Part shown: piece by piece, positions 1-8,104 of the stretch
Layout of the letters: every line of letters starts with the position of its first letter
How positions within the stretch are numbered: the stretch's first letter is position 1
Assembly (NCBI RefSeq): GCF_003008575.1
Contig: NZ_CP027667.1
Location: forward strand, 3,310,001-3,374,000
Direction of reading: 5' to 3'
Origin: Melaminivora suipulveris
Lineage (GTDB): Bacteria > Pseudomonadota > Gammaproteobacteria > Burkholderiales > Burkholderiaceae_C
Length of the DNA: 64,000 nucleotides
Notes under the pieces: model-generated
What the model was told of the DNA's origin: nothing
Databases searched by the model: none
What the model saw: only the letters and a program-made list of their open reading frames with translations
Position numbers and translations under genes: made by a program

Positions 1-1
1 G

Positions 2-766
2 CGCCAGATCCACATCTTCCAGGCGCTCGGTGCCAAGGTGCCGGTCTTCGCCCACCTGCCCACGGTGCTGAATGAGCAGGGCGAGAAGATGAGCAAGAGG
101 AACGGTGCCAAGGCCGTCACGCAGTACCGTGATGAGGGCTATCTGCCCGACGCCATGGTCAACTACCTGGCACGCCTGGGCTGGAGCCATGGCGACGACG
201 AAATCTTCTCGCGCGCGCAGTTCCTGGAGTGGTTCGATCTGGACCACCTGGGCAGGAGCGCGGGCCAGTTCGACGAGGCCAAGCTGCGCTGGGTCAACGC
301 CCAGCACCTGAAGGCCCTTGCGGATGAGCGCCTGGCCGCCTTGGTGCGCCCGTTCGTGTTGAAGGCGGGCGTGACCGAGGCGCAGCTGGATGCCGACGAC
401 CGCCTGCCGCGCATCTGCGGCCTGTTCAAGGATCGCTGCGACACGCTGGTGGATCTGGCGAACTGGGCCCGGCTGTTCTATGTGGACACCGTGCAGCCCG
501 GCGCCGAGGATCTGGCCCAGCACGTCACCGAAGCGGCCCGGCCCCTGCTGAGCGCGTTTGCCGCCGCCATCGAACAGGTGGAGTGGACCCGTGAGGCCAT
601 CGCCGCCGCCATCAAGGTCGTGCTGAAAGAGCAGGGCGCCAAGATGCCCCAACTGGCCATGCCCGTGCGCGTGCTCACGCTGGGCACGGCGCACACGCCT
701 TCGGTGGATGCGGTGCTGGAGCTGCTCGGTCGCGAAAAAATCCTCGCGCGTTTGAAAAGCCGCTGA
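2..766 (+). CDS. gltX: Glutamyl-tRNA synthetase, C-terminal part (cut by window start)
   Basis: Charges tRNA-Glu with glutamate in the cytoplasm. The frame is open from base 2 and encodes 254 residues, about the last half of a usual 460-500 residue enzyme. The class I signature KMSKR is at visible residues 29-33, followed by the helical anticodon-binding region (WSHGDDE, then a long alpha-helical tail). The 5' end is missing only because the window starts here, so this is not a pseudogene. The stop lies just before the promoter of a tRNA cluster that contains three tRNA-Glu genes, which puts the enzyme beside its substrate. It is the Glu type rather than GlnRS by overall resemblance of the fragment; the discriminating N-terminal region is not visible. 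Confidence 0.95.
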   Translation, partial: RQIHIFQALGAKVPVFAHLPTVLNEQGEKMSKRNGAKAVTQYRDEGYLPDAMVNYLARLGWSHGDDEIFSRAQFLEWFDLDHLGRSAGQFDEAKLRWVNAQHLKALADERLAALVRPFVLKAGVTEAQLDADDRLPRICGLFKDRCDTLVDLANWARLFYVDTVQPGAEDLAQHVTEAARPLLSAFAAAIEQVEWTREAIAAAIKVVLKEQGAKMPQLAMPVRVLTLGTAHTPSVDAVLELLGREKILARLKSR

Positions 767-781
767 AAAGCTGTCTATAAT
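752..781 (+). promoter_or_regulatory. Sigma70-type promoter of the tRNA cluster
   Basis: TTGAAA at 752-757 and a perfect TATAAT at 776-781 are separated by 18 bases. The -35 lies in the last codons of gltX, so the tRNA cluster has its own promoter. The first tRNA begins about 50 bases downstream. Confidence 0.7.
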
Positions 782-831
782 TCGAGGCTCAGCAGATGAC
801 GATGCCAAGCGATTGGTTTTGAATTCTGAGT

Positions 832-907
<76 letters not shown>

Positions 908-927
908 CTGAAACAGTTTCCAGGTTT

Positions 928-1003
928 GACCCTATCGTCTAGAGGCCTAGGACACTACCCTTTCACGGTAGGTACCGGGGTTCGAATCCCCGTAGGGTCG
1001 CCA
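928..1003 (+). tRNA. tRNA-Glu (TTC), copy 1
   Basis: 76 nt with encoded CCA. The anticodon stem is CTACC/GGTAG around loop CTTTCAC, anticodon TTC. It starts 20 bases after tRNA-Ala. Confidence 0.95.
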
Positions 1004-1052
1004 AGTTTGGCTGCGCTTGGATCCGCCAGGATCGCGAAGCAGCCACCGACGC

Positions 1053-1129
1053 GGAGTGGTAGTTCAGTCGGTTAGAATACCGGCCTGTCACGCCGGGGGT
1101 CGCGGGTTCGAGTCCCGTCCACTCCGCCA
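1053..1129 (+). tRNA. tRNA-Asp (GTC), copy 1
   Basis: 77 nt beginning GGAGTGG and ending CCACTCC plus discriminator G and CCA. The anticodon loop CTGTCAC gives GTC. Confidence 0.95.
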
Positions 1130-1137
1130 AGTTTTTC

Positions 1138-1213
<76 letters not shown>

Positions 1214-1233
1214 CTGAAACAGTTTCCAGGTTT

Positions 1234-1309
1234 GACCCTATCGTCTAGAGGCCTAGGACACTACCCTTTCACGGTAGGTACCGGGGTTCGAATCCCCGTA
1301 GGGTCGCCA
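1234..1309 (+). tRNA. tRNA-Glu (TTC), copy 2
   Basis: Identical to copy 1, displaced by 306 bases. Confidence 0.95.
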
Positions 1310-1358
1310 AGTTTGGCTGCGCTTGGATCCGCCAGGATCGCGAAGCAGCCACCGACGC

Positions 1359-1435
1359 GGAGTGGTAGTTCAGTCGGTTAGAATACCGGCCTGTCACGCC
1401 GGGGGTCGCGGGTTCGAGTCCCGTCCACTCCGCCA
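1359..1435 (+). tRNA. tRNA-Asp (GTC), copy 2
   Basis: Identical to copy 1, displaced by 306 bases. Confidence 0.95.
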
Positions 1436-1443
1436 AGTTTTTC

Positions 1444-1519
<76 letters not shown>

Positions 1520-1547
1520 GGTTGTTGAACGCAAGTTCTTAGGTTTT

Positions 1548-1623
1548 GACCCTATCGTCTAGAGGCCTAGGACACCACCCTTTCACGGTGGGTACCGGGG
1601 TTCGAATCCCCGTAGGGTCGCCA
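1548..1623 (+). tRNA. tRNA-Glu (TTC), copy 3, variant anticodon stem
   Basis: Same tRNA as copies 1 and 2, but one anticodon-stem pair is changed on both sides: T-A at the positions corresponding to 956/970 becomes C-G at 1576/1590. The stem therefore reads CCACC/GGTGG and stays fully paired. Anticodon TTC and the encoded CCA are kept. Confidence 0.95.
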
Positions 1624-1672
1624 AGTTTTGTCGCACTTGACTCCTTCTCCGGAGTGAACGCGGCACCGACGC

Positions 1673-1749
1673 GGAGTGGTAGTTCAGTCGGTTAGAATAC
1701 CGGCCTGTCACGCCGGGGGTCGCGGGTTCGAGTCCCGTCCACTCCGCCA
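1673..1749 (+). tRNA. tRNA-Asp (GTC), copy 3
   Basis: Same sequence as the other two tRNA-Asp genes, but preceded by a different spacer. It is the last tRNA of the cluster. Confidence 0.95.
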
Positions 1750-1762
1750 AAGGTTTGAAAAA

Positions 1763-1792
1763 GGGCTGCATCGCAAGATGCAGCCCTTTTTT
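1763..1792 (+). terminator. Rho-independent terminator of the tRNA cluster
   Basis: A ten-pair stem GGGCTGCATC/GATGCAGCCC with a GCAA tetraloop, followed by six T. Confidence 0.9.
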
Positions 1793-1817
1793 ATTTGGAG
1801 CGTTATCGGGTACCCAT

Positions 1818-1841
1818 GAAAAACGCCTGCAGCGCAGGCGT
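1818..1841 (-). terminator. Terminator of the SDR gene
   Basis: On the minus strand the stem ACGCCTGC/GCAGGCGT has a three-base loop and is followed by a T-rich run. It lies 30 bases past the SDR stop, back to back with the tRNA terminator. Confidence 0.7.
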
Positions 1842-1870
1842 GGCAAACGCAAGGCGCTATCAAAAAGAGA

Positions 1871-2629
1871 TCACTTGGGTGCCAGGCGGATGGCGCCGTC
1901 CAGGCGGATCACTTCGCCGTTAAGCATGTCGTTCTCAAAGATGTGGCGCACCAGCTTGGCATAGTCCTGCGGCGTGCCCAGGCGGCTGGGGAAGGGCACG
2001 CCGGCGGCCAGCGCGTCCTGTACTTCCTTGGGCATGCCGAACAGCATGGGCGTGCCGAAGATGCCGGGGGCGATGGTCATGTTGCGAATGCCGCTGCGCG
2101 CCAGGTCGCGCGCGATGGGCAGCGTCATGCCGACCACGCCGCCCTTGGACGCCGCATACGCCGCCTGGCCGATCTGCCCGTCATAGGCCGCCACGCTGGC
2201 GGTGGAAATCAGCACGCCACGCTCGCCGGTGGACTCGGGTTCGTTCTTGCTCATGGCTTCGGCGGCCAGGCGGATCAGGTTGAAGCTGCCCAGCAAGTTC
2301 ACGGTGATGGTCTTGCTGAACGTCGCCAGTGCATGCGCGCCGTTCTTGCCCACGGTCTTCTCGGCCGGGGCGATGCCCGCGCAGTTGACCAGGCCCATGA
2401 GCTTGCCCAGCGAGACGGCTTTGGCCACCACGGCCTGGCCGTCGGCCTCGCTGCTCACATCGCAGCGCAAGAAGGTGCCGCCAATCTCGCACGCCACGGC
2501 CTCGCCCTTGTCCGCCTGCATGTCGGCGATGACCACCGTGCCGCCGGCCTCGGCCAGCATGCGCGCCGTGCCCTCGCCCAACCCCGACGCGCCGCCGGTA
2601 ACGATGAAAACCTTGCCGTTGATGTCCAT
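1871..2629 (-). CDS. Short-chain dehydrogenase, HSD10 / 3-hydroxyacyl-CoA dehydrogenase type
   Basis: A 252-residue NAD(P)-dependent oxidoreductase, probably acting on a 3-hydroxyacyl-CoA such as an intermediate of branched-chain amino acid or fatty acid breakdown. The Rossmann glycine motif TGGASGLG is at about residues 10-17, and the catalytic Ser and YAASK follow in the ISTASVAAY...YAASKGG region. The C-terminal part ([25 protein letters not shown]) resembles the HSD17B10 group. I chose the ATG at 2629 because GGAG lies six bases upstream; a longer frame to 2674 would run into the palindrome at 2658-2675. The gene is monocistronic. The substrate assignment is by family resemblance only. 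Confidence 0.85.
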   Translation of the reverse strand: MDINGKVFIVTGGASGLGEGTARMLAEAGGTVVIADMQADKGEAVACEIGGTFLRCDVSSEADGQAVVAKAVSLGKLMGLVNCAGIAPAEKTVGKNGAHALATFSKTITVNLLGSFNLIRLAAEAMSKNEPESTGERGVLISTASVAAYDGQIGQAAYAASKGGVVGMTLPIARDLARSGIRNMTIAPGIFGTPMLFGMPKEVQDALAAGVPFPSRLGTPQDYAKLVRHIFENDMLNGEVIRLDGAIRLAPK

Positions 2630-2657
2630 GGTGTCTCCAGATGAAGAGGGAGTGTTG

Positions 2658-2675
2658 ATTGACGTGAACGTCAAT
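2658..2675. promoter_or_regulatory. Perfect inverted repeat, likely operator of the SDR gene
   Basis: ATTGACGT-GA-ACGTCAAT is a perfect palindrome with 8-base arms, 29 bases before the SDR start codon. Its form resembles the ACGT-centred sites of regulators of branched-chain amino acid or acyl-CoA degradation (LiuR-like), which would suit the gene. The regulator itself is not in the window. Confidence 0.6.
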
Positions 2676-2694
2676 TATCGCCGCCGCGTGCGGC

Positions 2695-2721
2695 CAAAAA
2701 AATGCCCGGCGGGCCGGGCAT
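2695..2721 (-). terminator. Terminator of the iron-binding protein gene
   Basis: Stem ATGCCCGGC/GCCGGGCAT with a two-base centre, followed on the minus strand by seven T. Confidence 0.85.
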
Positions 2722-2753
2722 GAAGAGGAGAAAGGGAAATCAGGAGCGGATGA

Positions 2754-3809
2754 TCAGCGGAAGCCGACGCGGTCCAGCATCTGCTGCACCTTGACCTGGT
2801 TGGCGCCCACCGCGCCGATGGGGATGGTCTCACTCTTGAACGGCTTGCCGCCGGTGATGGCCTTCAGCGCCGGGTTGTCGAACTCGACTCCCCTGGCGGC
2901 GGGCCACTCGTTGTTGGCGTTGGCGAAATAGTTCTGCGCCTCGGGGCTGGCCAGGTACTCCAGGAACCTGACGGCGTTGTCCTTGTGCTTGGCGTGCCGC
3001 GCCACGCCGCCGCCAGCGATGTTCAGGTGCGTGCCCCAGGAGTCCTGGTTGGGGAACACCACGCCGACCTTCTGCACGATGGCTTTGTCATCCGCCTTGT
3101 CCGACCGCATGATGCGCGCCAGGTAGTAGCTGTTGGTGACGGCGATTTCGCACTCGCCCGTGGCCACAGCCTTGATCTGGTCGGTGTCGCCGCCCTTGGG
3201 CCAGCGCGCCATGTTGTCCACCATGCCCTTGAGCCAGGCCTGGGTCCTTTCCTCGCCCATGTGTTCCATGACGGCGCCGAACAGGCTCAGGTTGTACGGG
3301 TGCGAGCCCGAACGGATGCACAATTTGTCGCGGTTCTTCGGGTCGGCCAGCTCCTCGTAGGTGTCCACGTCCTCGGGTTTGACCTTGGCCTTGTTGTAGA
3401 CGATGACGCGCGCGCGTGTGGACAGGCCGAACCAGGCGATGCCGCCGTCTGCCGCAGGCTTGGCGCGCAGATTGGCGGGGATCACGTCCTCCAGCACCTT
3501 GGAGCGCACCGGTTGGAACAGCCCCTCGACCTCGCCGCGATAGAAACGCGCGGCGTCGACCAGCAGGATCACGTCGGCGGGGGATGAAGCGCCCTCGGCC
3601 TTGAGCCGCGCCATGATGCCCGCGTCGTCCGAGTCCACGCGGTTGATCTTGATGCCGGTGGTCTTGGTAAAGCCGTCGTACAGCGCTTCGTCGGTGGCGT
3701 AATGGCGGGCTGAATACAGGTTGAGCACCTTTTCCTCCTGGGCGGTGGCGCTGCCGGCAGCGGCGAACAAGGCGCAGGCGAGCAGGAGGGATTTGTGGCG
3801 TAGGGACAT
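2754..3809 (-). CDS. Periplasmic Fe(3+)-type ABC transporter substrate-binding protein (FbpA/FutA family)
   Basis: A 351-residue periplasmic binding protein of the class that captures ferric iron. The N-terminus MSLRHKSLLLACALFAA is a signal peptide with likely cleavage after SATAQ. The mature start (VLNLYSARHY) is characteristic of the FbpA/FutA1 group, and tyrosines such as those in TNSYYLARIMR are typical iron ligands. I chose the ATG at 3809 because the upstream residues of the longer frame do not look like a signal sequence. No permease or ATPase genes adjoin, so it is an orphan component. A Fur-like site lies upstream. A related specificity (putrescine, thiamine) is less likely from the N-terminal motif. 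Confidence 0.87.
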   Translation of the reverse strand: MSLRHKSLLLACALFAAAGSATAQEEKVLNLYSARHYATDEALYDGFTKTTGIKINRVDSDDAGIMARLKAEGASSPADVILLVDAARFYRGEVEGLFQPVRSKVLEDVIPANLRAKPAADGGIAWFGLSTRARVIVYNKAKVKPEDVDTYEELADPKNRDKLCIRSGSHPYNLSLFGAVMEHMGEERTQAWLKGMVDNMARWPKGGDTDQIKAVATGECEIAVTNSYYLARIMRSDKADDKAIVQKVGVVFPNQDSWGTHLNIAGGGVARHAKHKDNAVRFLEYLASPEAQNYFANANNEWPAARGVEFDNPALKAITGGKPFKSETIPIGAVGANQVKVQQMLDRVGFR

Positions 3810-3849
3810 GGGCGGGAATGCTTTCAAAACAGGATAGCCGCCATGATAA

Positions 3850-3868
3850 GGCAAACGAGAATCGTTCC
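3850..3868 (-). promoter_or_regulatory. Possible Fur box
   Basis: The interrupted palindrome AACGA-GAA-TCGTT sits about 45 bases before the start of the ferric-binding protein gene and partly resembles the 19-bp Fur consensus. The match is imperfect; the call leans on the downstream gene. Confidence 0.35.
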
Positions 3869-3939
3869 CAAAAACACTGGAACTGCCTTTTGAGGCGTGG
3901 GGCCATGGCGCCTTGGCGATGGCTGCGCCGGCAACAGGC

Positions 3940-3968
3940 AAAAAAAAGCCCAGTCCGGGACTGGGCTT
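3940..3968 (-). terminator. Terminator of the phasin gene
   Basis: 11-base arms AAGCCCAGTCC/GGACTGGGCTT, followed on the minus strand by a run of T. Confidence 0.85.
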
Positions 3969-4074
3969 GAAAGGATCCAGAAACGATGAGTTTCGAGAGG
4001 ATCCAAGGAGACAACTGGAGGGCCTGCGCGAGTGAGCGCAGACCGTTGAATCAGATTATAGGGTAAACCCGCAA

Positions 4075-4644
4075 TCAGCGCTTGCCGCCTTGCGTGGCCT
4101 GGGCAGCAGCGACAGCCGTGGCGGTCTGACGCGAGGCGTTGTTGGCCATGGCGGTGAAGTTGGCTTCAGCGGCGTCGCTGGCTTGCTTGACAGCCTTTTG
4201 CACGGATTCGAAAGCGTTGTTGGCGGCGGAGACGGCGCTCTTGAACACGGCCACCGAGTTCTCGGTGCCGGCCGGCGCGTTCTTCACGGCGGTGTCAACG
4301 AAGTTGCTGAAGTTGCGCTGCATCTCGGCGGCCTGGCTTTCGAAAGCCTTGCCGAACTCGGCGCCGGTGCCCGAGGCGATGTCGTACAGGTGGCGGCTAT
4401 AGGCCACGGCCTTTTCGGCCAGCGGCTGGAACTGGCTGGCCTGCAGGGCCAGCAGTTGCTGCACGTCCTTGGCCGACAGAACGGCCTGGGCGTGGGTGGA
4501 AGCCTCATTCAATGCGGCGCGCGAGGCGGCGACGTTCAGTTCGACCAGCTTCTCGACGCCCTCGAAGGCCTTGTTGGTCAGGCCGAACAGGGTTTCCAGG
4601 TTGGCCTTGTGCGATGCAAGCAGTTGCTCTTGGGTCAGTGTCAT
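4075..4644 (-). CDS. phaP: Phasin, polyhydroxyalkanoate granule-associated protein
   Basis: Coats the surface of intracellular polyhydroxyalkanoate granules. The 189 residues are alanine-rich and helical without membrane segments, beginning [19 protein letters not shown] and continuing with the phasin signature ([19 protein letters not shown]). Length matches the family of about 180-190. The start at 4644 is supported by GGAGAG upstream on the minus strand; the longer frame adds an unrelated arginine-rich leader. Two exact copies of a PhaR-type operator lie 70-145 bases upstream, and the phaR gene is 12 kb away, so repression by PhaR is likely. Confidence 0.93.
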   Translation of the reverse strand: MTLTQEQLLASHKANLETLFGLTNKAFEGVEKLVELNVAASRAALNEASTHAQAVLSAKDVQQLLALQASQFQPLAEKAVAYSRHLYDIASGTGAEFGKAFESQAAEMQRNFSNFVDTAVKNAPAGTENSVAVFKSAVSAANNAFESVQKAVKQASDAAEANFTAMANNASRQTATAVAAAQATQGGKR

Positions 4645-4712
4645 GTCTTCTCTCCGATCAAATGCCCTGGGCGGGCGGGTTGAGATGGCTGCGCTGACTG
4701 GCATCTGCCAGA

Positions 4713-4731
4713 TTTATGTTGCAGTGCAGCA
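4713..4731. promoter_or_regulatory. PhaR-type operator 1 of phasin
   Basis: TTTATGTTGCAGTGCAGCA, identical to the copy at 4770-4788. Its core TTGC-N3-GCAG resembles the CTGC-N3-GCAG site described for PhaR of Paracoccus. The same core is found inverted before phaR. Confidence 0.75.
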
Positions 4732-4769
4732 TAAGACGTATTGTACGGGTTTTCCGCAGGTGTGCAAGG

Positions 4770-4788
4770 TTTATGTTGCAGTGCAGCA
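4770..4788. promoter_or_regulatory. PhaR-type operator 2 of phasin
   Basis: Second exact copy of the 19-base sequence at 4713-4731, 57 bases away in the same orientation, between the divergent phasin and thioesterase genes. Confidence 0.75.
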
Positions 4789-4869
4789 AATTTTTACCTT
4801 TGGGTCGCGCGACCGCCGCTTGATGCCGCCGACAGGGGCCGCAGGCGCCGCTGGCACAATCCCTGCCCC

Positions 4870-5340
4870 ATGACCGCCTCGCACCCCCGCAGCGCCGCCC
4901 CCGCGCGGCCCACGCCCCAGCCCCGCAGCGCCTACGCCGCCTTTCGCACCATCGGCACGCGCTGGATGGACAACGACATCTACGGGCACGTCAACAACGT
5001 CGTGTACTACTCCTGGTTCGACACGGCGGTGAACGGTCACCTGATCGAACAGGGCGCGCTGGACATCCACCAGGGCGAGACCATCGGCCTGGTCATCGAG
5101 ACGCAGTGCAACTATTTCGCCCCGCTGGCTTTTCCGCAGACCGTCGAGGCCGGGCTGCGCGTGGCGCACATGGGCGGCAGCAGCGTGCGCTACGAGGTGG
5201 GCTTGTTCGCGCAGGGCGAGCCCTTGAGTGCCGCCGCCGGGCACTTCGTGCACGTGTATGTGGGGCGGGAGGACCGGCGCCCGCGCGCGCTGCCCGGGCG
5301 CCTGCGCGAAGTGCTCTCCGCCCTGCGCATGCCGCAGTGA
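4870..5340 (+). CDS. Acyl-CoA thioesterase, hotdog fold (4HBT/YbgC-like)
   Basis: A 156-residue thioester hydrolase. The hotdog signature WMDNDIYGHVNNVVYYSWFD is at about residues 34-53, with the aspartate of NDIYGHVNN as the expected catalytic residue. The N-terminal 25 residues are proline- and alanine-rich and probably disordered. I preferred the ATG at 4870 because the longer frame reaches back through the second operator repeat. It is divergent from phasin; whether it serves PHA metabolism or general acyl-CoA clearing cannot be decided. The substrate is unknown. Confidence 0.85.
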   Translation: MTASHPRSAAPARPTPQPRSAYAAFRTIGTRWMDNDIYGHVNNVVYYSWFDTAVNGHLIEQGALDIHQGETIGLVIETQCNYFAPLAFPQTVEAGLRVAHMGGSSVRYEVGLFAQGEPLSAAAGHFVHVYVGREDRRPRALPGRLREVLSALRMPQ

Positions 5341-5449
5341 GCGCGCGGGCGTTGGTGCAACAATCGCCCTCTGACATCCTGCGCGGCGGCCGGGGACCGG
5401 CTGCCGCACCGATCACGTCCGTTCCGCCACGCGCCTGGCCCGTTTCTTC

Positions 5450-6622
5450 ATGATCATCACCAGCCTGCTCGACACCGACCTGTACAAGTTCACCATGATG
5501 CAGGTGGTGCTGCACCAGTTTCCGGGCGCCCAGGTGGAGTACCGCTTCAAGTGCCGCAACCCCGGCATCGCGCTGGCACCCTATGTGAGCGAGATCCGCG
5601 AGGAGATCCGCGCGCTGTGCAGCCTTCGTTTTCAGGACGCCGAGCTGGCCTACCTGCGCTCGATGCGCTTCATCAAGAGCGACTTCGTCGACTTCCTGGG
5701 CCTGTTCCGCCTGAACGAGAAATACATCCGCGTCACCGCGCTGCCCTCGGGCGAGATCGACATCACCATCATCGGGCCGTGGCTGCACACCATTTTGTTC
5801 GAGATCCCGGTGCTGGCCATCGTCAACGAGGTGTACTTCCGCAACACGCAAAAGTCGCCCGGTTACGAAGAAGGCCGGCGCCGGCTGGACGCCAAGATCG
5901 CGCAGCTGCAGGAAGGCGGCCTGGACGGCCTGAAGATCGCCGACTACGGCACGCGTCGGCGCTTCTCGCGCCCCTGGCACGAGGAAGTGCTTCGCTTGCT
6001 GCGCGAGCGCGCGCCCAAGCAACTGGCCGGCACCAGCAACGTGCTGTATGCCATGAAGCTGGGCCTCACGCCGTTGGGCACCATGGCGCACGAGTACCTG
6101 CAGGCCTGCCAGGCGCTGGGCCCGCGCCTGCGCGACACACAGGTCTTCGGCTTCGAGATGTGGGCCAAGGAATACCGCGGCGACCTGGGCATCGCGCTGT
6201 CGGACGTGTATGGCATGAACGCCTTCCTGCGCGACTTCGACCTGTACTTTTGCAAGCTGTTCGATGGCGCGCGCCACGACTCGGGCGACCCGTTCGCCTG
6301 GGGCGAGCGCATGCTGCAGCACTACCGGGACAACCGCGTCGATCCGCTGACCAAGACGCTGATCTTCAGCGACGGCCTCACCGTGCCGCGCATCGTGCAG
6401 TTGCACCGCCAGTTCCAGGGCCGCTGCCTGCTGGCGTTTGGCATCGGCACCAACCTGACCAACGACTTAGGGTATGAGCCGCTGCAGATCGTCATCAAGA
6501 TGACGCGCTGCAACGGCCAGCCGGTGGCCAAGCTGTCTGACGCGCCGGGCAAGAACATGTGCAACGACGAGAAATACCTGGCCTACCTGCGCCAGGTGTT
6601 CGACATTCCCAGCCCCGCCTGA
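5450..6622 (+). CDS. pncB: Nicotinate phosphoribosyltransferase
   Basis: Converts nicotinate and PRPP to nicotinate mononucleotide in the NAD salvage (Preiss-Handler) pathway, in the cytoplasm. The 390 residues match the family length. The start [18 protein letters not shown] is the classic PncB N-terminus. The HE of [10 protein letters not shown] contains the histidine that is phosphorylated during ATP-coupled catalysis, and the [11 protein letters not shown] and [11 protein letters not shown] stretches form the PRPP-binding face. It follows the thioesterase by about 110 bases in the same direction. Confidence 0.96.
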   Translation: MIITSLLDTDLYKFTMMQVVLHQFPGAQVEYRFKCRNPGIALAPYVSEIREEIRALCSLRFQDAELAYLRSMRFIKSDFVDFLGLFRLNEKYIRVTALPSGEIDITIIGPWLHTILFEIPVLAIVNEVYFRNTQKSPGYEEGRRRLDAKIAQLQEGGLDGLKIADYGTRRRFSRPWHEEVLRLLRERAPKQLAGTSNVLYAMKLGLTPLGTMAHEYLQACQALGPRLRDTQVFGFEMWAKEYRGDLGIALSDVYGMNAFLRDFDLYFCKLFDGARHDSGDPFAWGERMLQHYRDNRVDPLTKTLIFSDGLTVPRIVQLHRQFQGRCLLAFGIGTNLTNDLGYEPLQIVIKMTRCNGQPVAKLSDAPGKNMCNDEKYLAYLRQVFDIPSPA

Positions 6623-6687
6623 TGGCCGAGCCTGCGGCGCCCGAGTGCCGCCGCGCCCCAGCATAAATATTCGAGGAGGTAACACCG

Positions 6688-8103
6688 ATGAAGCCCATGC
6701 GCGCGCTGGCCCTGCCCGCGTTCCTTCTGGCGCCTGCCCTGGCCGCCGCCGCCGAGGTTGACGGCGGCCAGCTGTCGGTGTTGTGGGGCGTGCCCTTTGC
6801 CGGCGTGCTGCTGTCGATCGCGCTGCTGCCGCTGCTGGCGCCGCACTTCTGGCACCGTCACTTCGGCAAAGTGACGGCCGGCTGGGCGCTGGCCTTCTTG
6901 CTGCCGTTTGCCGCCGTGTTCGGGCCGGCGGCCGCCACGGCCGGGCTGGTGCATGCGCTGGTGGCCGAATACCTGCCCTTCGTCATCCTGCTGACGGCGC
7001 TGTTTACCGTCGCTGGCGGCATCTACATCCGCGGCAACCTGCACGGCAGCGCCGTGCTCAACACCGCCATCCTGGCCATCGGCGCGGTGCTGGCCAGCTT
7101 CATGGGCACCACGGGCGCGTCCATGCTGCTGATCCGCCCTTTGATTCGCGCCAACGACGGTCGCAAGCACGTCACGCACGTGGTGGTGTTCTTCATCTTC
7201 GTGGTCTCCAACGCCGGCGGCTCGCTGACGCCGCTGGGCGACCCGCCGCTGTTCCTGGGCTTTCTGAAAGGCGTGGATTTTTTCTGGACCTTCCAGCACA
7301 TCTGGCCCGAGACGCTGTTCATGGTGGGCGTGCTGCTGGGGCTGTTCTTCGCGGTCGACGCCTGGTTCTGGCGCCAGCCCGGCGAGCGGGGCGCGGTGGA
7401 CCCTACGCCGGACACCGCCCGCGAGACCTTCGGCTTTGACGGCAAGGTCAACTTCGCGCTGCTCGGCGTGGTGGTGGGCCTGGTGCTGATGAGCGGCATC
7501 TGGAAGTCCGAGGTGCAATGGAACGTCATGGGTACGCCGATCGGCCTGCCGGGCCTCGTGCGCGACGCCGGCCTGATCCTGGTCACCCTGGTGTCGGTGG
7601 CGCGCACGCCGCGCCAGGTGCACGAGGACAACCAGTTCAACTGGGGGCCGATGCAGGAGGTCGCCAAGCTGTTTGCCGGCATCTTCCTGACCATCATCCC
7701 GGTGATCGCCATGCTGAAAGCCGGCGTGCACGGGCCGTTCGGCGCCATCGTGGCCGCAGTGACTCGGCCCGACGGCTCGCCCGATCCGGCCATGTACTTC
7801 TGGGCCTCGGGCCTGCTGTCATCCTTCCTGGACAACGCGCCGACCTACCTGGTGTTCTTCAACACCGCCGGCGGCGACGCCATGACGTTGATGACCACGC
7901 AGGTGGCGACGCTGGCGGCCATCTCCGCCGGCTCGGTGTTCATGGGCGCCAACACCTACATCGGCAACGCGCCCAACCTGATGGTCAAGGCCATTGCCGA
8001 AGACCGGGGCGTGGCCATGCCCAGCTTCTTCGGCTACATGCTGTGGTCGGTGGGCATCCTGATGCCGCTGTTCGTCGTTATCACCTTCATCTGGCTGCGT
8101 TGA
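6688..8103 (+). CDS. Sodium:proton antiporter, NhaD / citrate transporter-like
   Basis: A 471-residue inner-membrane transporter with about 11-13 hydrophobic segments, probably exchanging Na+ for H+. The N-terminal 21 residues are hydrophobic and signal-like. Motifs of the ion transporter superfamily are seen at TTGASMLLIRPLIRAN, at SNAGGSLTPLGDPPLFLGF, and near the C-terminus at SFLDNAPTYLVFF and GNAPNLMVKAIA. The start is fixed by GAGGAGGTAAC before the ATG. It ends one base before the next gene, so the two are probably cotranscribed. The exact ion is inferred from the family. Confidence 0.85.
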   Translation: MKPMRALALPAFLLAPALAAAAEVDGGQLSVLWGVPFAGVLLSIALLPLLAPHFWHRHFGKVTAGWALAFLLPFAAVFGPAAATAGLVHALVAEYLPFVILLTALFTVAGGIYIRGNLHGSAVLNTAILAIGAVLASFMGTTGASMLLIRPLIRANDGRKHVTHVVVFFIFVVSNAGGSLTPLGDPPLFLGFLKGVDFFWTFQHIWPETLFMVGVLLGLFFAVDAWFWRQPGERGAVDPTPDTARETFGFDGKVNFALLGVVVGLVLMSGIWKSEVQWNVMGTPIGLPGLVRDAGLILVTLVSVARTPRQVHEDNQFNWGPMQEVAKLFAGIFLTIIPVIAMLKAGVHGPFGAIVAAVTRPDGSPDPAMYFWASGLLSSFLDNAPTYLVFFNTAGGDAMTLMTTQVATLAAISAGSVFMGANTYIGNAPNLMVKAIAEDRGVAMPSFFGYMLWSVGILMPLFVVITFIWLR

Positions 8104-8104
8104 T

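Noticed and set aside
2-766. gltX as a truncated pseudogene
   Set aside because: The missing 5' part is explained by the window edge; the frame is open from the first bases.
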